A stretch of DNA of 64,000 nt, taken from positions 1-64,000 of the forward strand of contig DAOSDC010000007.1 of NCBI GenBank assembly GCA_035361955.1, given 5' to 3'. Origin of the DNA: UBA6120 sp035361955 (GTDB lineage: Bacteria > Bacillota_I > Bacilli_A > RFN20 > CAG-826). The position numbers and the translations under genes were made by a program. Positions within the stretch are counted from its first letter, which is position 1; every line of letters begins with the position of its first letter. The notes under the pieces were generated by a model. It had not been told where the DNA came from. It made no database searches and saw only the letters and a list, made by a program, of their open reading frames with translations. Below, in pieces: positions 8,250-18,078 of the stretch.

Positions 8250-8879
8250 GTGCAAAAATCATTTATCATCGGCATCGGCGGGGGTACCGCATCTGGAAAA
8301 ACGACACTAGCTAAAAATTTACTACGCGACGCTGGCGATCAAGCGACGACACTGCTACGCTTAGACGACTATTATCGCGACCGTTCCGAACTGGATTTCG
8401 ATGCCAGAAAAAGATTGAACTATGATACGCCGGAAGCATTTGACGTCGATCTGATCGTCAAGCATCTGAAAGCGTTGAAAAGCGGACATACCATCGAGTG
8501 CCCTAGTTATGATTTTTCGACGCACGCTAGAAGAAGTAACACTCGGCTTGTTACAGCACAACCAGTAATTCTATTAGAAGGAATCATGGCACTTGCCATC
8601 GCCGAAATTCGCTGTTTGATCGATTTTAAGATATTCGTGGATACGCCTGCAGATGTGCGCTTGTTGCGAAGAATTAAGCGCGATATCAACGAACGGGGAA
8701 GAACGTTAGAAAATGTCAGCGAGCAGTATCTAGCGACGGTGCGACCGATGCACGATTTATATGTTGAACCCTCAAAGATTCACGCTGACATCATTGTCCC
8801 TGAAGGAGGCCATAATCCCGTCGCCCTTGATTTGCTGATTAGTCATATTCGAAAAATCATTGCCGATAACGTCACTTAA
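8250..8879 (+). CDS. udk: Uridine kinase family protein
   Basis: This 209-residue P-loop kinase phosphorylates uridine or cytidine to the monophosphate in pyrimidine salvage. The N-terminus carries IGGGTASGKTT (residues 8-18), followed by the substrate-binding LDDYYRD, which matches uridine kinase. NYDTPEAFD and CPSYDF further on are also characteristic, as is the lid RRIKRDINERGRTLENV. The length fits the family. Translation starts at GTG (8250), 7 bases after an AGCGAGGT ribosome site. The gene stands alone and diverges from the zinc-ribbon membrane protein gene. Confidence 0.88.
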   Translation: MQKSFIIGIGGGTASGKTTLAKNLLRDAGDQATTLLRLDDYYRDRSELDFDARKRLNYDTPEAFDVDLIVKHLKALKSGHTIECPSYDFSTHARRSNTRLVTAQPVILLEGIMALAIAEIRCLIDFKIFVDTPADVRLLRRIKRDINERGRTLENVSEQYLATVRPMHDLYVEPSKIHADIIVPEGGHNPVALDLLISHIRKIIADNVT

Positions 8880-8951
8880 TGAAAATTTATACTTCACGAG
8901 TCTTGGAAATATCAAAAGAGTCCAAAACCTTTATTGATTTTATTGATTTTG

Positions 8952-9626
8952 TTATTTTTTTCTGGTCATGACACCATCGACGATTTGGTAGACTTTGTCG
9001 CAAAACTCCGTTAAGCGTTCATCGTGTGTGACCATGATTGTCGCCTTGTTTTGAACTTTCGTCTCCCGAGCCAAAAGTTTCACGACCTCGAACGCACGGT
9101 TCGTATCCAAACTGGCAGTTGGTTCATCGGCGAGAATGACACTGGGATCGTGGTAGAGTGCTTTGGCGATGGCCACGCGTTGGCGTTCGCCACCCGACAG
9201 CTCGTTAGGATATTTTTTGATAAGTTTTTTGATGTCGAGTTTATCCGCCAACATCGAGAAGCGTTCAGTGTTTGGTCGCGTTCTTTTAATCTTGTTATAC
9301 AAATACATTTGGTCGGATATGCGAAGGAATGGAATAAGGTTAGAACTTTGAAGGATGAAACCGATTTTGTCGAATCGTACTTTTGACCTTTGCTTCATAC
9401 TCAGTTGGCTGAATTTTTCGCCATCGACGATTACTTTGCCGGTCGTCGGCGATTGCAGTCCGCCAAGAATCGTTAGAAATGTCGATTTTCCAGAACCCGA
9501 AGGTCCGATAATCGCGATAAGATCGCCCTCTTCGGCATAAAAATTCGTTTCTTTCAGTGCGTGAATCACTTCGTCGTTTTGCAGGAAGTCTTTGGTGATG
9601 CCTTGCATCTCAATGAGTTTTTTCAT
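8952..9626 (-). CDS. ABC transporter ATPase, MacB/LolD type
   Basis: This 224-residue ATPase has Walker A GPSGSGKST (41-49), IGFILQSSNLIPFL (Q-loop), LSGGERQR, Walker B VILADEP and MVTHDERL (switch His). The length and motif style match the MacB/LolD/DevA group, which drives mechanotransmission across the membrane rather than simple import. It lies 13 bases after the FtsX-type permease gene and is its partner. The substrate cannot be inferred; peptide or lipid export, or envelope stress relief, are typical roles. Confidence 0.88.
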   Translation of the reverse strand: MKKLIEMQGITKDFLQNDEVIHALKETNFYAEEGDLIAIIGPSGSGKSTFLTILGGLQSPTTGKVIVDGEKFSQLSMKQRSKVRFDKIGFILQSSNLIPFLRISDQMYLYNKIKRTRPNTERFSMLADKLDIKKLIKKYPNELSGGERQRVAIAKALYHDPSVILADEPTASLDTNRAFEVVKLLARETKVQNKATIMVTHDERLTEFCDKVYQIVDGVMTRKK

Positions 9627-9639
9627 GTTGGCTTCCTCC

Positions 9640-10695
9640 TTAACCTATCGCGATCCGCGGGTCGATTTTGAGCACCGCTTTAACCGAAAAGAGGCCGCCG
9701 AGGATTGAGAAGACAAAGAAAGCGACGGTAATCACCCCATAAAATAACGGATTAATGGCAAAGGGAACGAAACCGCCAAGGAAGATACCGGACACGATTG
9801 TCAACGCCAAGCCAATGAAAATACCGAAGCCGGTGATAATCAGTGTTTGATAGACAACGGAACCGCCGATATATCCATTGGATATTCCTTGGGCTTTCAT
9901 GACACCAAACATTGCCGTTTTTTGAATTGTCAACACGTAAATAAAGATGCCTAATACGAAAGCGACGATAATAATCAAAAATCCAATCATGATGCTGAAT
10001 GTGGCAACTTGCGCACTATAACCGGGTAAATTGTTGATAAACTCATCAATCGTGTAGATGACAATATTAGCGTCGTCACTGACTGCACTACCACGAACGA
10101 CAACCGCGCTAAACAACGACACTGGAATCGTGGCTCGGAAGCGATATTCCATCCATGTTTCCAAATTAGTAAAAACGATTGGTGCGGTTTGGTAAGTAGT
10201 CTTATCAGTGAACCCGACGATCACCCATTCGTAATCGGTACCAGCCACGACCAGGGTGTCGCCCAGTCCATATCCCAAATCTTGGAGTGAACTATCGACA
10301 ATGGCTTCATTGTCCGCCAGTGATGTTTCCGGGGCGATGAACGACCCGTTATCAACGCCAAACACATAGATCTCAATTTTAGTGTCGACATCGGCGGGAG
10401 CGTCAAGCTTGCTGATAACCGCCGGGAATAGACCAAGCTTTGCTTTTTCTCCGGTCAGTGAAAGATTGTCAAAATCATCTTGGGTCAATACCGACATCAT
10501 TACGTTGCCGTTAGAAGCGTCGGTCATCACGATCTGATCGGCTTGCCAAGCGGTTACGCCATTGGTGTAACTACTCGCCAATCCATAAGCGAGTGAAGTT
10601 AAAAAATAAACCAAATAAGAAACTAATGCTACGAGCGCGACAATCAGCCCAAATTTGCCTTTGGCGTGTCGCAACTCTTTCCATGCTAGAAACAT
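9640..10695 (-). CDS. FtsX-type ABC permease (MacB/DevC-like)
   Basis: This 351-residue membrane protein has one N-terminal membrane helix (about 14-40), an extracellular domain of about 190 residues and three C-terminal helices (about 232-258, 278-305 and 318-342). This is the MacB/FtsX fold. The last segment contains the conserved AVLKIDPRIAIG ending; family members normally end with KIDP..A. It forms a two-gene operon with the downstream ATPase. The extracellular domain is smaller than in MacB of Gram-negatives, as in DevC-type proteins. No accessory membrane-fusion gene is present here. Confidence 0.85.
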   Translation of the reverse strand: MFLAWKELRHAKGKFGLIVALVALVSYLVYFLTSLAYGLASSYTNGVTAWQADQIVMTDASNGNVMMSVLTQDDFDNLSLTGEKAKLGLFPAVISKLDAPADVDTKIEIYVFGVDNGSFIAPETSLADNEAIVDSSLQDLGYGLGDTLVVAGTDYEWVIVGFTDKTTYQTAPIVFTNLETWMEYRFRATIPVSLFSAVVVRGSAVSDDANIVIYTIDEFINNLPGYSAQVATFSIMIGFLIIIVAFVLGIFIYVLTIQKTAMFGVMKAQGISNGYIGGSVVYQTLIITGFGIFIGLALTIVSGIFLGGFVPFAINPLFYGVITVAFFVFSILGGLFSVKAVLKIDPRIAIG

Positions 10696-10725
10696 ATGTT
10701 TACCATTTCCTTGTTAACAATTTAT

Positions 10726-11199
10726 TCAAATGAGTTTGATGATGTCAGCTTCAATCTTCTCTGGCTTGACCGAGGGACCATATCGCTTAATGACACGACC
10801 TTCGCGATCAACGAGAAACTTCGTGAAGTTCCATTTCAAACTGGACCGAAACAAGCCACCCTTTTTACTTTTTAAGTAAGTGTACAGCAAATTTTCGTCG
10901 GGACCATTAACATTAATTTTGGCGAATCGATGGAAACTCGTGTTGTAGTTTTTCGCGCAAAACTGTTCGATTTCCTCAGGTGTTCCCGGTGTTGAGTTGG
11001 CAAATTGGTTACACGGGAAATCCAAAATTTCCAAACCTTTGTCATGATATTTGTCATAAAGGTATTGAAGCGCTGAATATTGAGGTGTGAAAATGCATTT
11101 TGTCGCCGTGTTGACGATTAGCAAGACTTTACCTTGATATTGTTCGAGGACGACTTTCTTGCCGGAAGCTTCCTCGACGGTGATTTGATATATGCTCAT
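10726..11199 (-). CDS. Glutathione peroxidase-family thiol peroxidase
   Basis: This 157-residue protein reduces hydroperoxides; bacterial members usually use thioredoxin rather than glutathione. The peroxidatic cysteine is Cys35 in NTATKCIFTPQY, where relatives read NVASKCGFTPQY. The other active-site residues are Gln and Asn in FPCNQFANSTPGTP and Trp and Asn in SLKWNFTKFLVDREG. The second Cys in FPCNQF is the usual resolving residue. The length is normal. A good ribosome site TAGGAGA precedes the ATG. It may be cotranscribed with the downstream FtsX/ATPase pair, since the gap is only 30 bases. Confidence 0.92.
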   Translation of the reverse strand: MSIYQITVEEASGKKVVLEQYQGKVLLIVNTATKCIFTPQYSALQYLYDKYHDKGLEILDFPCNQFANSTPGTPEEIEQFCAKNYNTSFHRFAKINVNGPDENLLYTYLKSKKGGLFRSSLKWNFTKFLVDREGRVIKRYGPSVKPEKIEADIIKLI

Positions 11200-11323
11200 G
11201 ATAACATTCTCCTAAAAAGTTATTTTACACTTATATTTTTATTGGCTCTAGCGATTTGACAATAAACCGATTAGGGTGGTCAAAAACGGCGAAAATGTTA
11301 ATATATTATGGAAGGTGCAAAAA

Positions 11324-12508
11324 ATGATCATAGATATATTGCAAATTTCTCGTGACGCTCGTGCAGCCAAGCGTCAATTTCCGCATACCATCGATGGGTC
11401 GATTGGCATGTTTATCGATGACAATGGCTATGTTGGAGGCTTACCAGTCGTGTTCGAGACATTGAAAAAGATGCCTCCTGAACTATTGATTCCATATCCC
11501 GCCGTTGATGGGGGACAGCCATTCAAAGACAATGTATTTAGTTGGATATTTCAAGACTTCGCCGAGCAAATGAAAAAAACGATGCACCATTACGTATGTG
11601 CGACTCCGGGTGGTAGCGGCGCCATCTCCGCGGTATTTAATACCCATGTCAAACCGGGCGAATCGATTCTCGTGTCCGATATTAGGTGGCAATATGACCG
11701 TTTCGCGGAACCAGCCGAAGTCGTTTTGCACTCACATCGTTTATTTGATGGCGAAGCATTCGATTTAAACAGCTTTGAACATGAACTAGACGCCATTACT
11801 AAAAAACAACATCGCGTCGTCGTCATCATCAACGATCCGTGTCACAATCCGAGTGGTTACACCTTAACGCTATCGGAGTGGGATAAAATACTCGATATCC
11901 TCAACCGCAAAACGAACAACGAAATTATCTTGCTCTATGACATGGCGTATATCGATTATTCTTGTGAAAGCGATCAACGTGAAAAAGCTCGTCATCTTGA
12001 CCGAATCGCCTCTCACGTGCATGTGCTGATTGCCTTCAGTGGATCAAAAACATTCGGGGCATATGGTATTCGCCTTGGCGCACTCGTGGGATTAAGCAGT
12101 AATAAAGATTGGATTGCCAAATCAAGAGAAAAAGTTGTTTCTTTGGCGCGTGGTACATGGTCGTGCTCGCCGACGCCGGCGATTGAACTACTTAATAAAA
12201 TGCTGGCACCTGAACAAATCGAGGAATTTAAACAGGGACTTTCCCAAGCCCGTCAAACGATTATCGCCCGTGGCGAGACATTTTTGCGTGAAGCACGAGA
12301 AGCCAACCTGCCGCTAATTCCATACAAAAATGGCTTTTATGTCATCGTCAAGTGTGATAATTCCCAGCTTGTTTATGAAAAATTGACCAAAAATCACATT
12401 TATGCCGTACCGGTGACTCAGGGCATTCGCATGGCGTTATGCTCGATGCCGATGAAAGACATTATCGGCTTGGCCGGAAAGTTAAAACGGATTATCTTCG
12501 AATCATAG
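11324..12508 (+). CDS. Class I/II PLP-dependent aminotransferase
   Basis: This is a 394-residue fold-type I aminotransferase related to aspartate/aromatic enzymes. The PLP-binding lysine is in AFSGSKTFGAYGIRLGAL. NDPCHNPSGYTL supplies the substrate-carboxylate region, YDMAYIDYS the cofactor-ring contacts, and RMALCSMP the C-terminal arginine. The frame opens at 11276. The ATG at 11324 is preferred because the ribosome site GGAAGGTG (11310-11317) lies 6 bases before it and the earlier stretch shows no homology. It is monocistronic and its end overlaps the convergent cardiolipin synthase gene by 6 bases. The amino donor is not readable from sequence. Confidence 0.88.
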   Translation: MIIDILQISRDARAAKRQFPHTIDGSIGMFIDDNGYVGGLPVVFETLKKMPPELLIPYPAVDGGQPFKDNVFSWIFQDFAEQMKKTMHHYVCATPGGSGAISAVFNTHVKPGESILVSDIRWQYDRFAEPAEVVLHSHRLFDGEAFDLNSFEHELDAITKKQHRVVVIINDPCHNPSGYTLTLSEWDKILDILNRKTNNEIILLYDMAYIDYSCESDQREKARHLDRIASHVHVLIAFSGSKTFGAYGIRLGALVGLSSNKDWIAKSREKVVSLARGTWSCSPTPAIELLNKMLAPEQIEEFKQGLSQARQTIIARGETFLREAREANLPLIPYKNGFYVIVKCDNSQLVYEKLTKNHIYAVPVTQGIRMALCSMPMKDIIGLAGKLKRIIFES

Positions 12509-14032
12509 TAGCGTTTGAAAGGCATTTAGAACCGAACAGAAAAGCCGCACCGGCAGTGATTGTCTGGCGGTTTTTTTCGTTTGAAGTTCTGATTTTTTCA
12601 GCGTTGCTTCAATATCGTGACGCATTGATGTCAGTGCCGAGGTGCGATACATGAACACGCCGCATTCATAGTTGTGAACGAGGCTACGATAATCGAGATT
12701 GATTGTTCCGATGATGCCGACTTGATCGTCGGCGATAATCATTTTGGTATGGATGAAACCCGGCTTGTATTCATAGATTTTGATACCGGCATCAAGAAGG
12801 GCTGGATAATTTGAACGCGTCATCGCATAGATGATTTTTTTATCAGGGATGCCCGCGGTCACAATGTTGACTTCGACACCACGAAGCGCCGCATTGATAA
12901 GCGTGGTTTTCATTACGAAGTCGATAATTAAATATGGCGTCGTAATCGTGACGTAATGCTGGGCTTGGTTGATGATTTGGCAATAAGCCGAATGGGCGAT
13001 TTGATGTTCATATAGCGGTTTGGGACCATCGCCAAACGCCTGAACATAACCTTGGCTCGAAAAGTATGGGAAATCGCGAATTACATAAGGTCGCAAATCT
13101 TCCGATTGCTTGGAGTGCATCGCATACATTTGCATGAACATTCCTGTCAGTGCCTTGACACCTTCGCCCTCTAACCGAAGTCCCCCGTCTTTCCAGTGCC
13201 CGAATCGTGTTTTCCGATTGACGTATTCATCGGCGATATTGGCACCTCCAATGTATCCAATCGTGCCATCGATAACCGTGATTTTCCGGTGATCGCGATT
13301 GTTATATATCGAGGAGAAGAATACATTGACACGGTTGAAGTTGACACATTTAATGCCCATTTTGCGCAGTTTTTTATCATAATTCAGCGATAGCTTACCA
13401 ATCGTTCCCACATCGTCATAAATGACGCGCACTTCGACACCTTCACTCACTTTTCGTTTCAATATTTCGAGAATTTCCGACCATAAATACCCTTTGTCGA
13501 TGATGAAGTATTCTAAGAAAATGAACGATTTTGCCTCAGAGACATCCTCACGCATTTTCATGAACAGCGACTCGCCCGAAGCGAAATAGTCGGTTTTCGT
13601 ATGACTGTAGGCTGGAAAGGCGTTGGTGCGGTATAAATATTCACTTTGGCCGTAATAGGCGCCTAAATCAATCGCGCGAACGCGAATCATGTCGTGAGAA
13701 AACGGCAGTGTCTCCCGAACTTTTTGTAAATGGTTCAAGTAAGCTTCGTAGTGTGATTTTTTGACGCGGTTAGGAGAAAACAGAATAAATAAACCAATGC
13801 CAAACAAAGGCACGATCGATATCAGGATTATCCAAGGTATTTTGTGGTCGGGATTGATGCCTTGATTGACAAGAAAAATGTAAACGACGACCCCTAGCGA
13901 AGCGGATACGAGATTGAAATAAACAAAGTAATCGGACAGAAATATTTGGAAATAGAAAAACACCGCAATTTGCAAAATTACGAACAATATCGACAAGAAG
14001 AAACGATTGATGAAAAAGCGTAGGATTCTCAT
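12503..14032 (-). CDS. cls: Cardiolipin synthase (phospholipase D type)
   Basis: This 509-residue membrane enzyme makes cardiolipin from two phosphatidylglycerols. Two N-terminal membrane helices (about 9-32 and 35-55), with a third after them, fit the PLDc_N region. Two HKD motifs follow: NNRDHRKITVIDG in the middle and GFIHTKMIIADD in the last quarter, both with intact His, Lys and Asp. LEYFIIDKGYLWSEI and GHWKDGGLRLEG are also conserved in the family. The length is normal for Gram-positive Cls. The stop lies 6 bases inside the end of the convergent aminotransferase gene, and no terminator separates them. Confidence 0.92.
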   Translation of the reverse strand: MRILRFFINRFFLSILFVILQIAVFFYFQIFLSDYFVYFNLVSASLGVVVYIFLVNQGINPDHKIPWIILISIVPLFGIGLFILFSPNRVKKSHYEAYLNHLQKVRETLPFSHDMIRVRAIDLGAYYGQSEYLYRTNAFPAYSHTKTDYFASGESLFMKMREDVSEAKSFIFLEYFIIDKGYLWSEILEILKRKVSEGVEVRVIYDDVGTIGKLSLNYDKKLRKMGIKCVNFNRVNVFFSSIYNNRDHRKITVIDGTIGYIGGANIADEYVNRKTRFGHWKDGGLRLEGEGVKALTGMFMQMYAMHSKQSEDLRPYVIRDFPYFSSQGYVQAFGDGPKPLYEHQIAHSAYCQIINQAQHYVTITTPYLIIDFVMKTTLINAALRGVEVNIVTAGIPDKKIIYAMTRSNYPALLDAGIKIYEYKPGFIHTKMIIADDQVGIIGTINLDYRSLVHNYECGVFMYRTSALTSMRHDIEATLKKSELQTKKTARQSLPVRLFCSVLNAFQTLL

Positions 14033-14144
14033 GTTATTGGCATCTATATTTTACATCGGCGATGCCATCTTTTTAACAATATCTCACAAGTGGTTAACAA
14101 GCGTTGTCAAATGGAGTAAATTAGTTTCATAGAGGGACTTTTTT

Positions 14145-15485
14145 TTGAGAAATCGTCCACGATTCGTTACCCAAGAGCAAAACAAACTTCGCCTTCAAGC
14201 GATTACCAAACTTTTTTCCACGGCCGCGATGACCATCGCCACGGTCGTAGTCGTCAGCGTCGTCGTGCCTAGGAGCCCCAGCGCTTCGCTAAGCGGGGTT
14301 AATGTTTTTGCCGATCGGATCACTTACCAAGCCCAAGTCGTCGATCCTGACAGCGCGATTAATAACGATACACTGAAAGTGCGTTTGTCAAACCAACTTG
14401 AGCGTTATGAACAATCGTTGCCATTTGGCACCTCGTTAGGAATGTTTGAGGGACTTTTGGCGAACACGCAATATATGCTTGAGATTGTCGCCAATAAAGG
14501 CTTTGGCGAAGAGCGCTTAGCATCGCAACGGTTGAAGACGTATCCTAAAGACGGCGGAGCGATACTCGATGTGCGGCGTATCTATGATGATATATCGTTT
14601 GATCACCGCCTCGAAATCGACGTCGCCGTCTATAACGACAACCAAACTTATTTATCGTTTGCGCTCGAATACGCGTTTGGTTATGAATATTATCAAGAAT
14701 ATGAGAGCGAATCGAGCATCGAACAACCGCTTGAATACGTTTCGGAGCCAATTACCGAGTCTTTTTCCACGATCGTCGTCAGTCAGTACTTAAGTTATGA
14801 AACCATCGTCTATTTAAGGCTGATTGGCTACCTCGACGGAGGACAAACGGAAGTAATCGACGAAATAATCGACCGACAAGCGTTTGAATTACAAATCTAT
14901 GCCGGCATCGAACAAGTGACCACCCAAAGCATCGAACTATATGTTTATCCTGATAGTCGCGTTGGCAAAAATGCGACTTACGTGGCGGCGATTTACCGCG
15001 GAAGTCAAAAGATCGATGAAAAGCCGATCATAATTCCAGAACATAACCAAGAACAATATGAAATGGATGTCGGAGTAATATTTTCATCACTACGGTCATT
15101 GACGGAATACACGCTTATCGTCACCGCCTCATTTATAAATCCCGACACGTTACGACAAGACACATTTGCTATTGAACCGCTACTGGTAACCACCAGCGGA
15201 GACTATGACTATGAGCTTAACGTTAGTGAAACCGACACGAATTATATCGCCGTCGTAACACTAATCGATCCGCATCATAATTTCCAGCAATTCTTCTATG
15301 AGATTTATCAGCCCGACACCTCGTATCCGACTGGATCTGGCAACTCTGGGTTTCTAAGTCCCGAGAATAAAACATCGACACTGACGATTGCCAAGCCGCC
15401 CTTCGCTGATTACCGCATTGTAATTGGGGTTCGTAACATAACGAACTATTATCGTTACGATGTGCTATATACGATGACACCATAA
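14145..15485 (+). CDS. Surface protein with Fn3-like beta-sandwich repeats
   Basis: This 446-residue protein has a basic N-terminus, one strong hydrophobic segment (about 27-45, ending at VVVPRS) and then a beta-rich extracellular part. Several segments of about 100 residues repeat a fibronectin-III-like pattern, for example LLANTQYMLEIVANKGFGEE, then ETIVYLRLIGYLDG, then LTEYTLIVTASFINP. No enzyme motif was seen. Translation appears to begin at TTG (14145), about 8 bases after AGAGGGA; no ATG exists upstream of the hydrophobic segment. It lies 9 bases before the MscS-type channel gene, so the two are probably one operon. The function is unknown. Confidence 0.65.
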   Translation: MRNRPRFVTQEQNKLRLQAITKLFSTAAMTIATVVVVSVVVPRSPSASLSGVNVFADRITYQAQVVDPDSAINNDTLKVRLSNQLERYEQSLPFGTSLGMFEGLLANTQYMLEIVANKGFGEERLASQRLKTYPKDGGAILDVRRIYDDISFDHRLEIDVAVYNDNQTYLSFALEYAFGYEYYQEYESESSIEQPLEYVSEPITESFSTIVVSQYLSYETIVYLRLIGYLDGGQTEVIDEIIDRQAFELQIYAGIEQVTTQSIELYVYPDSRVGKNATYVAAIYRGSQKIDEKPIIIPEHNQEQYEMDVGVIFSSLRSLTEYTLIVTASFINPDTLRQDTFAIEPLLVTTSGDYDYELNVSETDTNYIAVVTLIDPHHNFQQFFYEIYQPDTSYPTGSGNSGFLSPENKTSTLTIAKPPFADYRIVIGVRNITNYYRYDVLYTMTP

Positions 15486-15494
15486 AGGGGATTG

Positions 15495-16451
15495 ATGGAT
15501 ATGAAATTTTTAAAAGCGATGTCGAAGAAGGCGAAGATCAGGTTTTTTATAACCGGAGGCGTGATTTTATTATTAGTGCTCGTCGGGACGCTTGTGCCCA
15601 TCATTTTCCAAGGATCGGATTTTGCCGCGATTATCGATAATAGCATCGGTAAGTTTTTCAATATTTGGGATTTCTTGAAAAACAATTACGTGACGCTGCT
15701 TGAATCATTGGCGATTGTTATTTTCATTTGGATTGTCAAAGTTTTACTCGTCTTTATTGTCAGTTTATTCATGAAAAAGAACCATCGCTCGGAAACGCTT
15801 GGGCGCCTAATTGTCAGTGCGATTACCTATGCCGCGGTCATCACGGCCGTGTTTCTGATTTTAAGCGCTTGGGGTGTTCAGCAAGCAACACTACTAGCGG
15901 CCGCCGGCATCTTGGGCTTAGCCGTATCGTTCGGCGCTCAAAGTCTGATTGAAGACATTTTCGCCGGATTATTCATCATTTTTGAAAAACAATTTCTCGT
16001 TGGCGATGTGATTCAAGTGGGCAACCATCGTGGCATCGTGCGCGAGATTGGCATTCGAATCACTAAAATCGAAGATGTCAACGGCGATGTCTTGATTATT
16101 AACAATTCTGATGTCAGAGGCACAATCAACACCTCAATCAATCCATCCCCCGCGATTTGCGAAGTATCGATTTCGTACAAAGAAGACATTGAGCGAGTCG
16201 AGAAGATCATCAAAGACAATTTGGAATCGATCAAAAAGAAAATTCCTGAGATTATAGAAGGACCATATTATTACGGAGTCCAGAAACTTGGTGATTCTGG
16301 AATTACGTTAAGGTTATATGCTCGTAGCGATGAACTAAAACGATATGCTGTTATGCGGGCGATGAATCGTGAAATCAAAATCTTATTTGATAAGCATAAA
16401 ATTGAAATTCCGTTCCCGCAAGTCGTCGTGCATACGGCCAAAGACGAATAG
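15495..16451 (+). CDS. mscS: Small-conductance mechanosensitive channel (MscS family)
   Basis: This protein of about 318 residues has three predicted membrane segments. The third is the pore helix region AAAGILGLAVSFGAQSLIEDIFAG, with the regular Gly/Ala pattern of MscS TM3. It is followed by the beta domain LVGDVIQVGNHRGIVREIGIRITKI and VLIINNSDV. It opens under membrane tension to release solutes after osmotic downshock. Starts at 15492 (TTG), 15495 (ATG) or 15501 (ATG) are all possible; AAAGGGG (15484-15490) fits the last two. It follows the Fn3-like surface gene by 9 bases or so. Confidence 0.92.
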   Translation: MDMKFLKAMSKKAKIRFFITGGVILLLVLVGTLVPIIFQGSDFAAIIDNSIGKFFNIWDFLKNNYVTLLESLAIVIFIWIVKVLLVFIVSLFMKKNHRSETLGRLIVSAITYAAVITAVFLILSAWGVQQATLLAAAGILGLAVSFGAQSLIEDIFAGLFIIFEKQFLVGDVIQVGNHRGIVREIGIRITKIEDVNGDVLIINNSDVRGTINTSINPSPAICEVSISYKEDIERVEKIIKDNLESIKKKIPEIIEGPYYYGVQKLGDSGITLRLYARSDELKRYAVMRAMNREIKILFDKHKIEIPFPQVVVHTAKDE

Positions 16452-16497
16452 AAACATAGAAAACAAAGAAATCATATATTCATCCAAGCTTGTTAGA

Positions 16498-16527
16498 TTG
16501 ACCTGCTAGCGTTTTTTAAGATATGAT
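16498..16527 (+). promoter_or_regulatory. Sigma-A promoter of the MFS sugar transporter gene
   Basis: TTGACC (16498-16503) and TATGAT (16522-16527) are separated by 18 bases, about 37 bases before the ATG at 16565. A ribosome site TAGGAG lies at 16550-16555. Confidence 0.7.
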
Positions 16528-16564
16528 TGCTATTAGAAATATCCAATAATAGGAGCGTCACTAT

Positions 16565-18007
16565 ATGAAACTTGACTCAAAGAAAACTATCCTGGTCGGC
16601 TTCGCTTTTTTAACTATCAGCATGTTTTGGGTCGTCTATGACACGATTATCTCAAAATTACTGATTAATTCGTTTGGTCTGAATCAGACATGGTCCGGTG
16701 TCTTAATGGCGCTTGACAATATGCTGGCGCTTGTACTTCTGCCGTTGTTTGGGTTATGGTCGGATCGCACCAAATCCAAATATGGAAAACGGACTCCCTA
16801 TATCTTTTTCGGGACGATCATTGCCGCTATCGTCATCGTTGGCGTCGGCATCGTCGATTATTATCAACTGATGGCCGTTGAAGGCGCCGGCATCGGCCCC
16901 GTGCTTGGAACGACTGAAGCCGGATACACCTTCTTGGGTTCGGATTTACTTTATTCGACCAAAGAATTGGCAACCGTTGCCCGTCGCAATCTCATTTTTA
17001 ACAACATCACGTCGGTTAATCCGACATTATTAATCGTATTTATTGGCGTATTGTTCATCGTCTTGATTGCGATGTCGCTTTATCGGACTCCGGCCGTTAG
17101 TTTGATGCCCGACGTCACCCCCAAACCATTACGTAGTAAAGCTAACGCCATCATCAACTTAATGGGAACCGTCGGTGGAATGATTTCGCTTGGTTTCATG
17201 ACGTTTTTAGCGAAAGACTATCAATCTTATATTCCTGCGTTCGTAGCGCTTGCCGTATTAATGTTGGGCTTCCTGGCGGCATTCATGTTTACCGTCAAAG
17301 AAGTCAAATGGGTGAAGGAAAACAACGAACTCATGGTGCGTGAAGGTTTGATGGACGAAAAAGAAGCTGAAGAAATTCTTGAAGGTAAAGAAGAAAAGAT
17401 GCCTAAAGACGTTCGTCGCAGTTTCTTGTTAATCTTGGCTTCGGTCGTTTTATGGTTCTTCGCCTATAACGCGGCTACGAGCAAATTTTCAGTTTATGCT
17501 ACCGATGTTTTGAATACCGGATTCACATTGCCGTTATTAGTGGCGAACTTAACCGCGCTGATTACATTTATACCTATTGGTATAATTGCAACCAAGATCG
17601 GTCGTAAAAAAACGATTTTAATTGGCATCGGTATTTTAACGGCCGCCTTCGTGTTAGCGATTTTCCTGACTGAACAAACGGCGCTACTCATTTGGGTGAC
17701 GATGGCATTAGCAGGTGTCGGCTGGGCGACGATTAACGTCAACTCCTATCCGATGGTCGTCGAGATGTCAAAAGGATCTAATATTGGAAAGTATACCGGT
17801 TATTATTACACCGCCTCGATGGCGGCGCAAATATTCACGCCCATTATTTCAGGCGCGCTCATGGATTGGCTCGGCATGCGAGTTTTATTCCCATACAGCA
17901 CGGTTTTCATTATCGCGGCTTTCGTCACGATGTATTTTGTCAAACACGGTGATAGCAAACCAATGCGACAAGGAAATCTTGAAGCACTTGCCGGAGCGGA
18001 CGATTAA
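16565..18007 (+). CDS. MFS transporter, SLC45-like disaccharide type
   Basis: This 480-residue protein of about 12 membrane helices has the MFS loop-2 motif in GLWSDRTKSKYGKRTPYIFFG and the mirrored motif IATKIGRKKTILIGIG in the second half. The RTPYIFFG style and the overall size match SLC45-like sucrose/maltose proton symporters. A charged cytosolic loop (about 255-285, rich in Glu and Lys) links the two halves. It starts at an ATG with AGGAG 9 bases upstream. It precedes the alpha/beta hydrolase gene by 71 bases. Its sugar could be a product released by the nearby glycosidases, but this is inference. Confidence 0.82.
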   Translation: MKLDSKKTILVGFAFLTISMFWVVYDTIISKLLINSFGLNQTWSGVLMALDNMLALVLLPLFGLWSDRTKSKYGKRTPYIFFGTIIAAIVIVGVGIVDYYQLMAVEGAGIGPVLGTTEAGYTFLGSDLLYSTKELATVARRNLIFNNITSVNPTLLIVFIGVLFIVLIAMSLYRTPAVSLMPDVTPKPLRSKANAIINLMGTVGGMISLGFMTFLAKDYQSYIPAFVALAVLMLGFLAAFMFTVKEVKWVKENNELMVREGLMDEKEAEEILEGKEEKMPKDVRRSFLLILASVVLWFFAYNAATSKFSVYATDVLNTGFTLPLLVANLTALITFIPIGIIATKIGRKKTILIGIGILTAAFVLAIFLTEQTALLIWVTMALAGVGWATINVNSYPMVVEMSKGSNIGKYTGYYYTASMAAQIFTPIISGALMDWLGMRVLFPYSTVFIIAAFVTMYFVKHGDSKPMRQGNLEALAGADD

Positions 18008-18078
18008 TTAACTTATTAGGCTTGCCCATCTAACTTTATCGTCGTTTTTGTCCTACAATAAATAAAGAGGTAACAAAT

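Noticed and set aside
11256..11284. Promoter with TTGACA for the aminotransferase gene
   Set aside because: TTGACA is perfect but no acceptable -10 box lies 16 to 18 bases downstream.
18022..18059. Promoter TTGCCC/TACAAT for the alpha/beta hydrolase gene
   Set aside because: The boxes are 26 bases apart; only the TACAAT might be used, without a clear -35.
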